Source: Gracilibacillus oryzae
GTDB taxonomy: Bacteria > Bacillota > Bacilli > Bacillales > Amphibacillaceae
Direction of reading: 5' to 3'
DNA: 51,968 nt
Assembly (NCBI RefSeq): GCF_009498735.1
Contig: NZ_ML762424.1
Location: forward strand, 458,383-510,350
Positions 8,383 to 16,105 of this stretch are shown here, piece by piece. Within the stretch, counting starts at the first letter, position 1. Each line of letters starts with the position of its first letter. The notes under the pieces were generated by a model that made no database searches, had not been told where the DNA came from, and was given only the letters and a program-made list of their open reading frames with translations. Both the position numbers and the translations under genes were made by a program.

Positions 8383-8422
8383 AAAAAAAGCCGAAAAATT
8401 TAAAAATACCAATTCTCCGGCT
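8383..8422 (-). terminator. Intrinsic terminator of the degV-family gene
   Basis: Arms 8389-8400 and 8411-8422 (AGCCG/CGGCT core plus A/T pairs) are followed on the minus strand by seven T residues, just after the DegV stop at 8429. Confidence 0.8.
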
Positions 8423-8428
8423 AACTTA

Positions 8429-9271
8429 CTAATCTCTAAGCCATGTTAAACATAATGTTCCATGACCTGTATGGACCCCTGCAACAGGGACTAATGTTTG
8501 AATTTTGATTTTAAGCTGTTGATGTTTCTTTTCAAGCTCTTCTTTCCACTGTTGTGCATGTTCCTTAACACCTGCATGTAAAATACATACCTCTTTTAGA
8601 TGATAATTATCCATTGCCTCATCAAACAATTGAAACATTCTCTGTTTTGCCCGTTTCTTAATTCTTACTTTATCCTTTACAACTACTTTGCCATTATCAA
8701 AACCTAATATTAAGTGAATCTTTAATAAGGATGCAAAAATAGACTGTGCAGCGCTTACTCTTCCACTTCTTCTTAACTGTTCAAAACTCTGTGGCATTAA
8801 ATACATTTGCGCTTTATCTGTATAGGATTGCAGCACTTTTACTACGTCTTCCAGTTCACGACCATCTTTTGCCATGTTAATTCCGTTTTCGATCATTTTT
8901 CCAAGTGCATAATCTCCAATTTTTGAATCAATCACCTCAACAGGAAAACCCACCATTTCTGATGCTGAAACAGAACTTTGATATGTTCCTGTTAGCTGGC
9001 TTGACGCATGCAGTGCAATCCCACAGTCGTATTCTTCCTTTAATTTCTCATATAGTGTAATAAAATCACCATAAGCAGGCTGACTTGTTTTTGCATTATT
9101 GCCATGTGTCTGAAGTAAATGATAAAATTCATCTTTTGATAGATCAACGTCTTCTTTATATGTTTTGCCACCAATAATTACATTTAAAGGTAGTATATAA
9201 ATATCATTTTCCTCTGCAAACTCTTTTGAAAGTCCTGATGAGCTATCTGTAATCCATGCAATCTTCTTCAA
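8429..9271 (-). CDS. DegV family fatty-acid-binding protein
   Basis: DegV/FakB proteins bind a fatty acid and present it to the FakA kinase for incorporation into phospholipid. The 280-residue length is normal. The N-terminal EDD-type fold begins MKKIAWITDSSSGL, with the acyl-carboxylate-contacting Ser cluster. It continues with LPLNVIIGGKTYKEDVDL and TSQPAYGDF. The second domain contains SSQLTGTYQS, which is the usual xxLSGTYxS motif, and RRSGRVSAAQ. The gene stands alone between two terminator-like structures. No fakA gene lies within the window. Which lipid is bound is unknown. Confidence 0.92.
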   Translation of the reverse strand: MKKIAWITDSSSGLSKEFAEENDIYILPLNVIIGGKTYKEDVDLSKDEFYHLLQTHGNNAKTSQPAYGDFITLYEKLKEEYDCGIALHASSQLTGTYQSSVSASEMVGFPVEVIDSKIGDYALGKMIENGINMAKDGRELEDVVKVLQSYTDKAQMYLMPQSFEQLRRSGRVSAAQSIFASLLKIHLILGFDNGKVVVKDKVRIKKRAKQRMFQLFDEAMDNYHLKEVCILHAGVKEHAQQWKEELEKKHQQLKIKIQTLVPVAGVHTGHGTLCLTWLRD

Positions 9272-9380
9272 CGACCTTGCCCCATTTCCTGCACAATTGT
9301 GCCTCTATATGTGTATGAATTAATTTTAACGGATGCATATTAGGAAGTAAAATGATTTCGACAATTATTCACAAAGGATC

Positions 9381-9413
9381 GAAACAACCCCACTGATCAA
9401 AGTCTCACTTTAT
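9381..9413. repeat. 33-bp direct repeat, copy 1
   Basis: Identical over 33 bases to 9526-9558, with 112 bases between the copies. This copy is noncoding. Confidence 0.9.
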
Positions 9414-9426
9414 CACAGCGCTAAGT

Positions 9427-9489
9427 GTCAGTAATTCCCCCGCTTTTTATTTCGATTATATATAGAAAGTAATTGGGGGCATAACTGAC
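9427..9489. repeat. Interrupted inverted repeat between the direct repeats
   Basis: GTCAGT (9427-9432) and CCCCC (9437-9441) are mirrored by GGGGG (9475-9479) and ACTGAC (9484-9489), with AATT next to each C/G run. The centre is A/T-rich. It may be the relic of a hairpin or terminator; no T run follows on either strand. Confidence 0.5.
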
Positions 9490-9525
9490 TCTATGCATCC
9501 TGATAAGTTTCGCTAATGATCAGTG

Positions 9526-9558
9526 GAAACAACCCCACTGATCAAAGTCTCACTTTAT
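9526..9558. repeat. 33-bp direct repeat, copy 2, overlapping the stop codon of the DoxX-like gene
   Basis: This copy covers the stop codon at 9555-9557. Its left part also forms a perfect 9-bp hairpin, GATCAGTGG (9518-9526) with CCACTGATC (9535-9543), which copy 1 lacks. The hairpin lies just after the stop codon on the minus strand and could protect the 3' end, though no T run follows. Confidence 0.85.
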
Positions 9559-10559
9559 GCGAATCGATAATATATTAATATAAATGTTGCTAAAACAAAG
9601 AGAAAGTTTAAAAAGACAAAAATAAACTGATCTACTTTTGTTTTATGAATTCTGATTGGCGGGTGATAGAAAGAAACCCCTTCAATTATAAAGATTAATA
9701 ACACAATATGAATCATGGCATGACCAACAATTTCTGTCATCCCGAACAACATACTTGTTAAAATGAAAATGACTGTTACTACTAACCCCAGTATACGATT
9801 TAAGATACCGACAACTAATAAATAGCCGACAACAAATTCAACAAATGCTGCCATTACAATAAAAATCTCCGGGTCAAAACCAAATGTAGGTACATTATGA
9901 TTCATCACAATATCTAATGTCATACCAGGATAAACCCATTTTTCCACAGCTACCCAGCATAAACTTAGCCCTGTTCCCAGATAAAGAAAGGGAAATCCCC
10001 AATTCTCAAATCTTGTACTGCCTATAAGTAATACAAAGATAATGGCTAAATAAAACCCGTAATCCAGCATGTAAAACCAGCCAAAATCAGCCCATACTGT
10101 AATAAATAACACGGACATTAATATTGCAGCAACTTTTGTACTGTAATGAATTGGTATAAGCAGTGCCACAATGATAAGTACCATCATAACGGTTTGCCAA
10201 GTATCCGTTATAATAAATTCTGGTGCAAACATTGTTCCTGAAAAAAACTGAATAATAAATGCTAATGCCGTACCGTATTTAAGAATGTAACGGGAGTATT
10301 TACGAAAGCCGTTCAAAAAATGATCTAACTTATTTGCATACGGAATCTTTAATAAATATCCCATAATTTGTGGTAATATTGCTAATATGATAGCTACAAT
10401 CAGTGCAAACGTAATGAAAAATGGACTTAGTATTTGTTCCACAGAGACTTTCTCTGGCTCTACTTCAGCAAACCACTTTACATGAGCATAAGTAGTTATT
10501 GGCGCTGTGATGGTGAATGCTATGAATATGGACAGTAAACCTTTGTTCGTTTGTTTCAT
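9555..10559 (-). CDS. DoxX-like multi-pass membrane protein
   Basis: This 334-residue, very hydrophobic protein has about eight to nine predicted membrane helices. The N-terminus (MKQTNKGLLSIFIAFTITAP, then ITTYA) looks like a signal peptide whose cleavage after TYA would expose the sequence HVKWFAEVEPEKVSVEQILSP outside the membrane. The C-terminal half, with its GYLLVVGILNRILGLVV and EIVGHAMIHIVLLIF segments, resembles the DoxX/SURF4-like fold, and I assign it there with moderate confidence. The function of this group is unclear; DoxX relatives have been linked to respiratory quinol or thiosulfate oxidation and to redox stress. It lies two genes from qoxABCD but is separated from them by the HAD gene. 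A ribosome binding site AAGGAG precedes the ATG at 10559. Confidence 0.65.
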   Translation of the reverse strand: MKQTNKGLLSIFIAFTITAPITTYAHVKWFAEVEPEKVSVEQILSPFFITFALIVAIILAILPQIMGYLLKIPYANKLDHFLNGFRKYSRYILKYGTALAFIIQFFSGTMFAPEFIITDTWQTVMMVLIIVALLIPIHYSTKVAAILMSVLFITVWADFGWFYMLDYGFYLAIIFVLLIGSTRFENWGFPFLYLGTGLSLCWVAVEKWVYPGMTLDIVMNHNVPTFGFDPEIFIVMAAFVEFVVGYLLVVGILNRILGLVVTVIFILTSMLFGMTEIVGHAMIHIVLLIFIIEGVSFYHPPIRIHKTKVDQFIFVFLNFLFVLATFILIYYRFA

Positions 10560-10643
10560 TTTATTCTCCTTTTATATGCAGGATTAATGCTGATACTTAT
10601 CAGAGCGCTAACCAATTTTCTAAGTGAAAGGACTTGATAATTA

Positions 10644-11192
10644 ATGAACAAAACCCAACTTGTTCTTGATATAGGTGGTGTATTAGCTACTGACCTGGAC
10701 GATTTCTGGTATACATTGTCTAATGAAGCGAGACTTCCATTAGAAGAAGTTCGGTCCATTTACAAGGTAGAAATCAGACAGGACTTATGGCGTGGAAATA
10801 TTACAGAACCTGAGTTTTGGACATGGCTTACCACTACTTTTCCCAAAATTAACGAAGATTATTTAAAAGAGTGTTTAATGAATTGTTTAACTCCTTTAGA
10901 AGCAATAAACTATCTTAACCGCTGGGCAAGTAATGCTGATATTCATATACTGAGTAACCACCGTGCAGAATGGATTTACCCACTTCTTCAGCCATTTAAA
11001 CATTTGCTTTCAAGTATTACCATCTCTTCAGAAGCTGGAGTTGGAAAACCCGACAAACGGATTTATAAATTATGTATGGATCAAATTGGTGACAAACATC
11101 CTGTCATTTTTGTTGATAATAAGATGGAAAACCTTGTTCCTGCAAGAAAAATCGGCTGGCAGACAATACTCGCTGATTCCAGCAACCAGTGA
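10644..11192 (+). CDS. HAD-superfamily hydrolase (YihX-like)
   Basis: This 182-residue HAD subfamily IA phosphatase-like protein carries motif I as VLDIGGVLATD (nucleophile Asp9). The usual second Asp of DxDxT is replaced by Gly, as in YihX-type enzymes (DxGxV). Motif II is HILSNH, motif III is GVGKPDKRIY (Lys) and motif IV is IFVDNKMENL. The helical cap lies between residues about 15 and 90. Substitution of the second Asp, normally the general acid/base, occurs in active sugar-phosphate phosphatases of the YihX group but also in inactive members. The substrate therefore cannot be named. The gene is divergent from the DoxX-like gene and convergent with qoxD, sharing the terminator between them. 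Confidence 0.85.
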   Translation: MNKTQLVLDIGGVLATDLDDFWYTLSNEARLPLEEVRSIYKVEIRQDLWRGNITEPEFWTWLTTTFPKINEDYLKECLMNCLTPLEAINYLNRWASNADIHILSNHRAEWIYPLLQPFKHLLSSITISSEAGVGKPDKRIYKLCMDQIGDKHPVIFVDNKMENLVPARKIGWQTILADSSNQ

Positions 11193-11243
11193 TCACAAAA
11201 GTGGAGAGTGCCCTAATCAGCTAACATTCTTTTCCTCTTATAT

Positions 11244-11272
11244 AAAAAAAGCAGGGTTGCCCCTGCTTTTTT
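11244..11272. terminator. Bidirectional terminator between the HAD gene and qoxD
   Basis: AAAAAAGCAGGG and CCCTGCTTTTTT form a symmetric hairpin with a 4-base loop and a T run on both strands. It ends the HAD gene on + and the qoxABCD operon on -. Confidence 0.92.
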
Positions 11273-11288
11273 AAATAAACTTATATTC

Positions 11289-11597
11289 TTAATGCATTGC
11301 AGCATGACCTGATGTTAATACCCAGATAGATCCGAACACAATGACAAGTGCCAGAAATACACTGTAGATCATGTTCACAACATTTATCCAGCCTTCTTTA
11401 CCTTCTGTAACGTGCATAAACATAAACAGCTGAATCAATGCCTGGAAAATAGCTAATGTACCGATAATCCAAACAACGATACTATCTGAAAAGCTCGTAT
11501 AGAATTTAACAAACACTGCTAACAATGTTAGTGCGATCGAAAGGATAAAGCCAATTAAATGGTTCCACGGAAAACGACTGCTGTGTGTACTGCTCAT
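11289..11597 (-). CDS. qoxD: Quinol oxidase subunit IV
   Basis: The fourth subunit of the aa3-type menaquinol oxidase has 102 residues and three transmembrane helices (HLIGFILSIALTLLAVFV, VVWIIGTLAIFQALIQLFMF, MIYSVFLALVIVFGSIWVL). The family motif ALIQLFMFMHVTEGKEG between helices 2 and 3 is conserved. It begins two bases after the qoxC stop and is the last gene of the operon. Subunit IV has no cofactors; it is thought to assist assembly of the CuB centre. Confidence 0.93.
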   Translation of the reverse strand: MSSTHSSRFPWNHLIGFILSIALTLLAVFVKFYTSFSDSIVVWIIGTLAIFQALIQLFMFMHVTEGKEGWINVVNMIYSVFLALVIVFGSIWVLTSGHAAMH

Positions 11598-11598
11598 T

Positions 11599-12195
11599 TT
11601 ATCCCACCATTCCTTTCAAATACACGAATGTAAAAATGAAAATCCATACAACATCCAAGAAGTGCCAGTATAGACTTGCAATAAAGAATTTACTAGAAGT
11701 CTTTTCTGTAATCCCGCGTTTTGCTATTTGGAACAGCAATAAACTAATCCAGATAATTCCAAACGTTACGTGAGCTCCGTGTGTTCCCAATAGTGTGAAG
11801 AATGCAGCTGTAAATCCACTTGTTTGGATTGTTGCACCTTCATGGACATAATGAATAAATTCGTTAATCTCCATATAAAGGAACCCGGCACCTAATAACA
11901 AAGTAACGATAGTCCATACGATCATATCATTTTTAGCGTTGTTTCTCATAAAATGGATTGCAAGGCCTGCCGTAAAACTGCTTGTTAATAACAGGAAGGT
12001 TTCGATCAAGACATCCTTCAAAATAAAGATGTCTTGACCTGCAGGACCTCCTGCTGTATTGTGTTCCAACACAAAGTAGGAAGCAAACAATGTGGAGAAA
12101 AGCACAATTTCAGCACCCAGGAATATCCAGAAACCTAATATATTCATTTGACTCTGATGTGAGCGGTATTCTAACGGCGTATTCGCTTGTGTCAT
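11599..12195 (-). CDS. qoxC: Quinol oxidase subunit III
   Basis: Subunit III has 198 residues and five transmembrane helices, the short form without the two N-terminal helices of mitochondrial COX3. Diagnostic segments are NILGFWIFLGAEIVLFSTLF, FTAAFFTLLGTHGAHVTFGI and LYWHFLDVVWIFIFTFVYL. The conserved HGAHV and WHFLDVVW motifs are those of heme-copper oxidase subunit III. Its ATG overlaps the qoxB stop in an ATGA arrangement (12192-12195), indicating coupled translation. Confidence 0.95.
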   Translation of the reverse strand: MTQANTPLEYRSHQSQMNILGFWIFLGAEIVLFSTLFASYFVLEHNTAGGPAGQDIFILKDVLIETFLLLTSSFTAGLAIHFMRNNAKNDMIVWTIVTLLLGAGFLYMEINEFIHYVHEGATIQTSGFTAAFFTLLGTHGAHVTFGIIWISLLLFQIAKRGITEKTSSKFFIASLYWHFLDVVWIFIFTFVYLKGMVG

Positions 12196-14138
12196 TTCAA
12201 TTCACCTCTCCACTCTCGTTCTTCTTCTTCTAATTCATCCACTGGAATGTGGTAACCATCATCATAATCAAAACTGTTGGCAACTAAACCAATGACAATT
12301 AAGATCGATGAAATTACCGCCAATGTAAACCATTCGAATACAAGGAAGAAACCAACAATACCGAAGGCAACACCCAGGAATATTGGTGTCCAGCTATTGC
12401 TTGGCATATGAACAGGTTTTAAATCAGATTTCTTAATCCCTGTTTTTCCTTCTTTTTTCTTATACCAGAAATCATCTATACGGTCCACTTCAGGAACTAC
12501 CGCAAAATTATAATGTGGTGCTGGTGAAGCTGTAGCCCACTCAAGTGTACGACCATTCCATGGGTCACTTCCTACATCTCTTGATGCATAACGGAAGCTC
12601 CAGTAAATGTTATAACATAATGCAGCAAAACCTGCCGCCATAACTACTGAACCTACTGCTGAGAATCCTAACCATGGAGCCCAGCCTGTGCTTTCTGAAT
12701 AAGTGTACATACGACGAGACATACCGTCTAAGCCGACAAAGAACATTGGCATAAATGTCATATTGAATCCAATTACGAATAACCAGAAATGCCATTTACC
12801 AATTTTCTCATTCAATTTAAAGCCAAACATTTTTGGCCACCAGTAGTATAGTCCAGCAAATACAGCGAATACTACACCTGGAATTAATACATAGTGGAAG
12901 TGTGCCACTAAGAACATTGTATTATGATACTGATAATCCGCTGCTGCCATTGCAAGCATAACCCCTGTTACCCCACCGATAGTGAAACATGGGATAAATG
13001 CTAATGACCAGAGCATGGCATTCGAGAATTCAATTCGTCCTTTTCTCATCGTGAACAGCCAGTTAAAGATCTTCACACCAGTCGGTATGGCTATCATAAT
13101 TGTTGTTAATGAGAAGATAGAGTTAACTGCCGCACTGTTCCCCATTGTATAGAAGTGGTGAACCCATACAAGCATACTTAAGAATGCAATACCTGCAACT
13201 GCATATACCATCGATTTATAACCGAATAGATTCTTGCGGGAAAATGTTGCAATAACTTCTGAGAACATACCGAAAGCTGGTAATACTACAATGTAAACCT
13301 CAGGGTGTCCCCATAACCAGAATAAGTTAAGCCATAACATTGGATCTCCGCCAGCTGCTACTGTAAAGAAATGTGTACCAAACAAGCGGTCTAATGACAT
13401 AAAAGCTAATGCTACAGTAAAAATTGGGAATGCTGCAACAATAAGTATGGATGTAACGAATGATGTCCATGTAAAGATCGGCATTTTCATCCATGACATA
13501 CCTGGTGCACGCATTTTAATAATTGTCACAACAAAGTTAATACCTGTTGCAAGTGTACCAATACCTGCTATCTGTAATGCAATAGCATAATAGTTATTCC
13601 CGACACCTGGTGTAAACTCTTTCCCTGCTAGCGGGAAGTACGAAGTCCAGCCTGCATCAGGTGAACCGCCAATAACGAAGGAGATGTTAAATAACATTGC
13701 TCCGACAAAGAATAACCAGAAACTTAGCGCATTTAACTTTGGAAAAGCAACGTCACGTGCCCCGATTTGCAGTGGGACAACAACGTTCATAATTCCGATT
13801 AACAGCGGCATTGCCATGAACAGAATCATGATAACACCGTGTGTTGTAAATATCTCATCATAGTGCTGGGCATCAAGGAAACCTAATTCAGGTCTTGACG
13901 TTTGTGCTTTCATAAGGAGACCGTCAACGCCACCTCTAAAGAACATCAATACACCTGCTAAGATGTACATGATACCGATTTTCTTATGGTCAACTGTTGT
14001 GAACCATTCTCTCCACAACCATTTCCATCTTTTTAAATATGTGATTAACGCGACAAGCCCTACCATTGTCAATCCAATTGCTATTTGTGATCCAAGGATC
14101 AATGGGTCGCCTGTGACAAAAAATTCATCTAATGACAT
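12192..14138 (-). CDS. qoxB: Quinol oxidase subunit I (heme a / heme a3-CuB)
   Basis: This is the catalytic proton-pumping subunit that reduces O2 to water. From ATG 14138 it has 648 residues and starts MSLDEFFVTGDPLILGSQIA, close to Bacillus QoxB. The heme-copper core is intact: WGHPEVYIVVLPAFG carries the CuB His-Tyr pair, VHHFYTMG has two further CuB histidines, and AHFHYVLIPG has the heme a3 and low-spin heme a histidines. The D-channel (NALSFWLFFVGAML) and the K-channel Lys region are typical of A-type oxidases. In-frame GTG codons extend to 14147, but the GGCGG ribosome binding site fits only ATG 14138. The C-terminal extension of about 100 residues, with two extra helices, is typical of quinol oxidases. 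Confidence 0.97.
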   Translation of the reverse strand: MSLDEFFVTGDPLILGSQIAIGLTMVGLVALITYLKRWKWLWREWFTTVDHKKIGIMYILAGVLMFFRGGVDGLLMKAQTSRPELGFLDAQHYDEIFTTHGVIMILFMAMPLLIGIMNVVVPLQIGARDVAFPKLNALSFWLFFVGAMLFNISFVIGGSPDAGWTSYFPLAGKEFTPGVGNNYYAIALQIAGIGTLATGINFVVTIIKMRAPGMSWMKMPIFTWTSFVTSILIVAAFPIFTVALAFMSLDRLFGTHFFTVAAGGDPMLWLNLFWLWGHPEVYIVVLPAFGMFSEVIATFSRKNLFGYKSMVYAVAGIAFLSMLVWVHHFYTMGNSAAVNSIFSLTTIMIAIPTGVKIFNWLFTMRKGRIEFSNAMLWSLAFIPCFTIGGVTGVMLAMAAADYQYHNTMFLVAHFHYVLIPGVVFAVFAGLYYWWPKMFGFKLNEKIGKWHFWLFVIGFNMTFMPMFFVGLDGMSRRMYTYSESTGWAPWLGFSAVGSVVMAAGFAALCYNIYWSFRYASRDVGSDPWNGRTLEWATASPAPHYNFAVVPEVDRIDDFWYKKKEGKTGIKKSDLKPVHMPSNSWTPIFLGVAFGIVGFFLVFEWFTLAVISSILIVIGLVANSFDYDDGYHIPVDELEEEEREWRGELK

Positions 14139-14156
14139 GTTCTTCACCGCCTTTTA

Positions 14157-15143
14157 TTAATGATGTGAATGTCCTTCATGACTGGAAGATTCACTTGCGT
14201 TTTCTTCCGTCTCTACCTGCTCTTGCTCAGTATTCTCTGTCTGTTCATCTGCAGCGGGTTCTTCCCCACCGTGATGAATCTCATACAGTTCAGGATTTAA
14301 ATACTTTTCAGACCCGCCATGAGCATGATCAATCCATTGCAAGTGTGTCTGATTATAGGTTTTCCGTCCAATAATGGTCGGTTTTAATAACTCTGCATAC
14401 TCATCTTCTGTTAATTGATTTGCCGTATCTTTTACTTCCTGAACCCACTCATTAAAGTCGTCTCTCTCTAATGCCTGAACTTCAAAATCCATATGGGCAT
14501 ATCCGCGACCATTGAAGTTCGTATTTCGTCCATAGTAAGACCCTGGATTATCAGCGACCATATACAATTTAGTCTGCATATTTGCCATCGTATATTTCTG
14601 GCCAGCCAGTTCAGGTACCCAGAATGACTGCATTGTTCCTGCTGATGTCATTTTAAATTGTACTGGGTGATCTGCCGGAATATTGACATAATTGACTGTT
14701 TCAATATCCTGGTCAGGATAACTGAAGATCCATTTCCAGTCAGCTGATGTAACATGGATAACAAGAGGTTCCTCCTCTTCATATCCCTGAGGCACATCTT
14801 CTACTTCATAGATCGTCTTCGTTGTTGGAATCATTAGTGCAATAACAATAACAATAGGAATAGCGAACCAGATAATCTCAAGTGTGTGATTCCCTTTTTC
14901 TTCTTTCGGTTCGAAGTCACCATCGTCTTTTCTTGCCCGGTATTTCCAGACAATATAGCCGAATAGTACAAATATAACAACAACGATAACTAGCATAAAA
15001 ATAATTGAATAAACGATTAAATCTGTTAAACTTCTTGCAATCGGCCCCTTAGGGTCAAAAACAATCAGTCTATCACATCCAGCTAAAAATAGTGGAATGG
15101 CTAACATTGTTAACAATAACATTCCTCTTTTTAATGCCTTCAT
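14157..15143 (-). CDS. qoxA: Quinol oxidase subunit II, lipoprotein
   Basis: Subunit II receives electrons from menaquinol. It has 328 residues. The signal peptide ends in FLAGC (lipidated Cys23), followed by DRLIVFDPKGPIARS, a motif characteristic of QoxA. Two transmembrane helices (about 43-67 and 88-108) lead to an extracellular cupredoxin domain. In that domain the Cys-x3-Cys, His and Met CuA ligands of cytochrome c oxidases are absent; the region reads TMQSFWVPELAGQKYTM. The operon is therefore a quinol rather than a cytochrome c oxidase. The C-terminus is a Glu-rich tail ending in a His-rich stretch (SSHEGHSHH). It is the first gene of qoxABCD, 18 bases from qoxB. Confidence 0.96.
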   Translation of the reverse strand: MKALKRGMLLLTMLAIPLFLAGCDRLIVFDPKGPIARSLTDLIVYSIIFMLVIVVVIFVLFGYIVWKYRARKDDGDFEPKEEKGNHTLEIIWFAIPIVIVIALMIPTTKTIYEVEDVPQGYEEEEPLVIHVTSADWKWIFSYPDQDIETVNYVNIPADHPVQFKMTSAGTMQSFWVPELAGQKYTMANMQTKLYMVADNPGSYYGRNTNFNGRGYAHMDFEVQALERDDFNEWVQEVKDTANQLTEDEYAELLKPTIIGRKTYNQTHLQWIDHAHGGSEKYLNPELYEIHHGGEEPAADEQTENTEQEQVETEENASESSSHEGHSHH

Positions 15144-15313
15144 ATCACGTACCCCTCTCCAACCTTTTCTATAGTAAAGATACCTTTTAGTATGAAAAAG
15201 TCAATGAACTTTCAACATCATTGTTTATTTTTACATGTAAATATGATGAAATTATGATGAAATCACTTACTTCACAAAAAGTTCAAAAATTCACGTACTA
15301 TCAAACACAACAA

Positions 15314-15341
15314 TTGACAAACGGCTATCCTTTACTATTTT
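15314..15341 (+). promoter_or_regulatory. Candidate sigma-A promoter of the two-component operon
   Basis: TTGACA (15314-15319) and TATTTT (15336-15341) are separated by 16 bases, about 55 bases upstream of the response regulator start. The -35 box is perfect and the -10 box imperfect. Confidence 0.5.
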
Positions 15342-15397
15342 AGTGATTTTCTATACTATTTGAATAGAGAACAAAATTGATGAACGAGAGTGATATT

Positions 15398-16105
15398 ATG
15401 ACGGAAAAAACTGTTTTAATTGTTGATGATGAAATCCAAATGCGGACAATGCTTAAACTTTATCTGAGAAATGATTTTCATATAATGGAAGCAGTTAATG
15501 GAAGAGAAGCAATTGATCTGGTGATGAAAGAAGATATTGATATTATTTTGTTAGATATTATGATGCCTGTTTTAGACGGTATCGAAGCATGTAAACAAAT
15601 CAAAGAAAGAAAACCAAATATTCCAATTATTTTGTTAACAGCTTTAAATAATACATCAGATAAAGTGGAAGGACTTTCAATAGGGGCTGACGATTATATT
15701 GTGAAGCCGTTTGAACCTGAAGAACTGCTCGCAAGAATCCGTGTACAGCTGCGCCATTTTTCAAATACCAGCAAAGAAAGCTTCCATAAATTAAGTTTTG
15801 CGGACTGGTTTATTGATGCTGACTCAAGAACAGTCATTGCAAACGGGAAGGAATTAAAATACAGCCCAAAAGAATTCGACCTGCTTTATTTATTTGCCTC
15901 TAATCCAAACAGGGTATTTACAAGAGATCAGTTATTGGACAATATCTGGGGAATTGACGAGGTTGTTGATATACGGACAGTTGATTCACATGTCCGGTAT
16001 GTTCGTGACAAGTTAAAGAAAGCAGGAATTAACCATCAGCCAATTGAGACAATTTGGGGTGTCGGATATAAATTCACAAGGGAGGGTGCCAATGAAGTTA
16101 AATAG
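15398..16105 (+). CDS. OmpR/PhoB-family response regulator
   Basis: This 235-residue response regulator has an N-terminal receiver domain with acidic pocket DDE at 10-12, phospho-acceptor Asp53 (LLDIMMP), Thr in ILLTAL and Lys in VKPF. A C-terminal winged-helix DNA-binding domain follows (about 135-230), with SPKEFDLLYLFA, VFTRDQLLDNIWG and RTVDSHVRYVRDKLKK. I start it at ATG 15398 (MTEKTVLIVDDE), which gives the normal N-terminus. Upstream in-frame TTG and ATG codons at 15377 and 15380 would add seven residues and have weaker ribosome binding sites. It overlaps the histidine kinase gene by 14 bases. The regulon is unknown. The qox operon lies divergently upstream, so control of qox is possible but untested. 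Confidence 0.93.
   Translation: MTEKTVLIVDDEIQMRTMLKLYLRNDFHIMEAVNGREAIDLVMKEDIDIILLDIMMPVLDGIEACKQIKERKPNIPIILLTALNNTSDKVEGLSIGADDYIVKPFEPEELLARIRVQLRHFSNTSKESFHKLSFADWFIDADSRTVIANGKELKYSPKEFDLLYLFASNPNRVFTRDQLLDNIWGIDEVVDIRTVDSHVRYVRDKLKKAGINHQPIETIWGVGYKFTREGANEVK

Noticed and set aside
8263-8428. SAM riboswitch or T-box upstream of the PLP sulfur enzyme
   Set aside because: Only the DegV terminator and ordinary upstream sequence are present; no conserved riboswitch core was recognised.
14157-15143. Cytochrome c oxidase rather than quinol oxidase
   Set aside because: Subunit II has the DPKGPIARS motif of QoxA and lacks CuA ligands and a cytochrome c domain.
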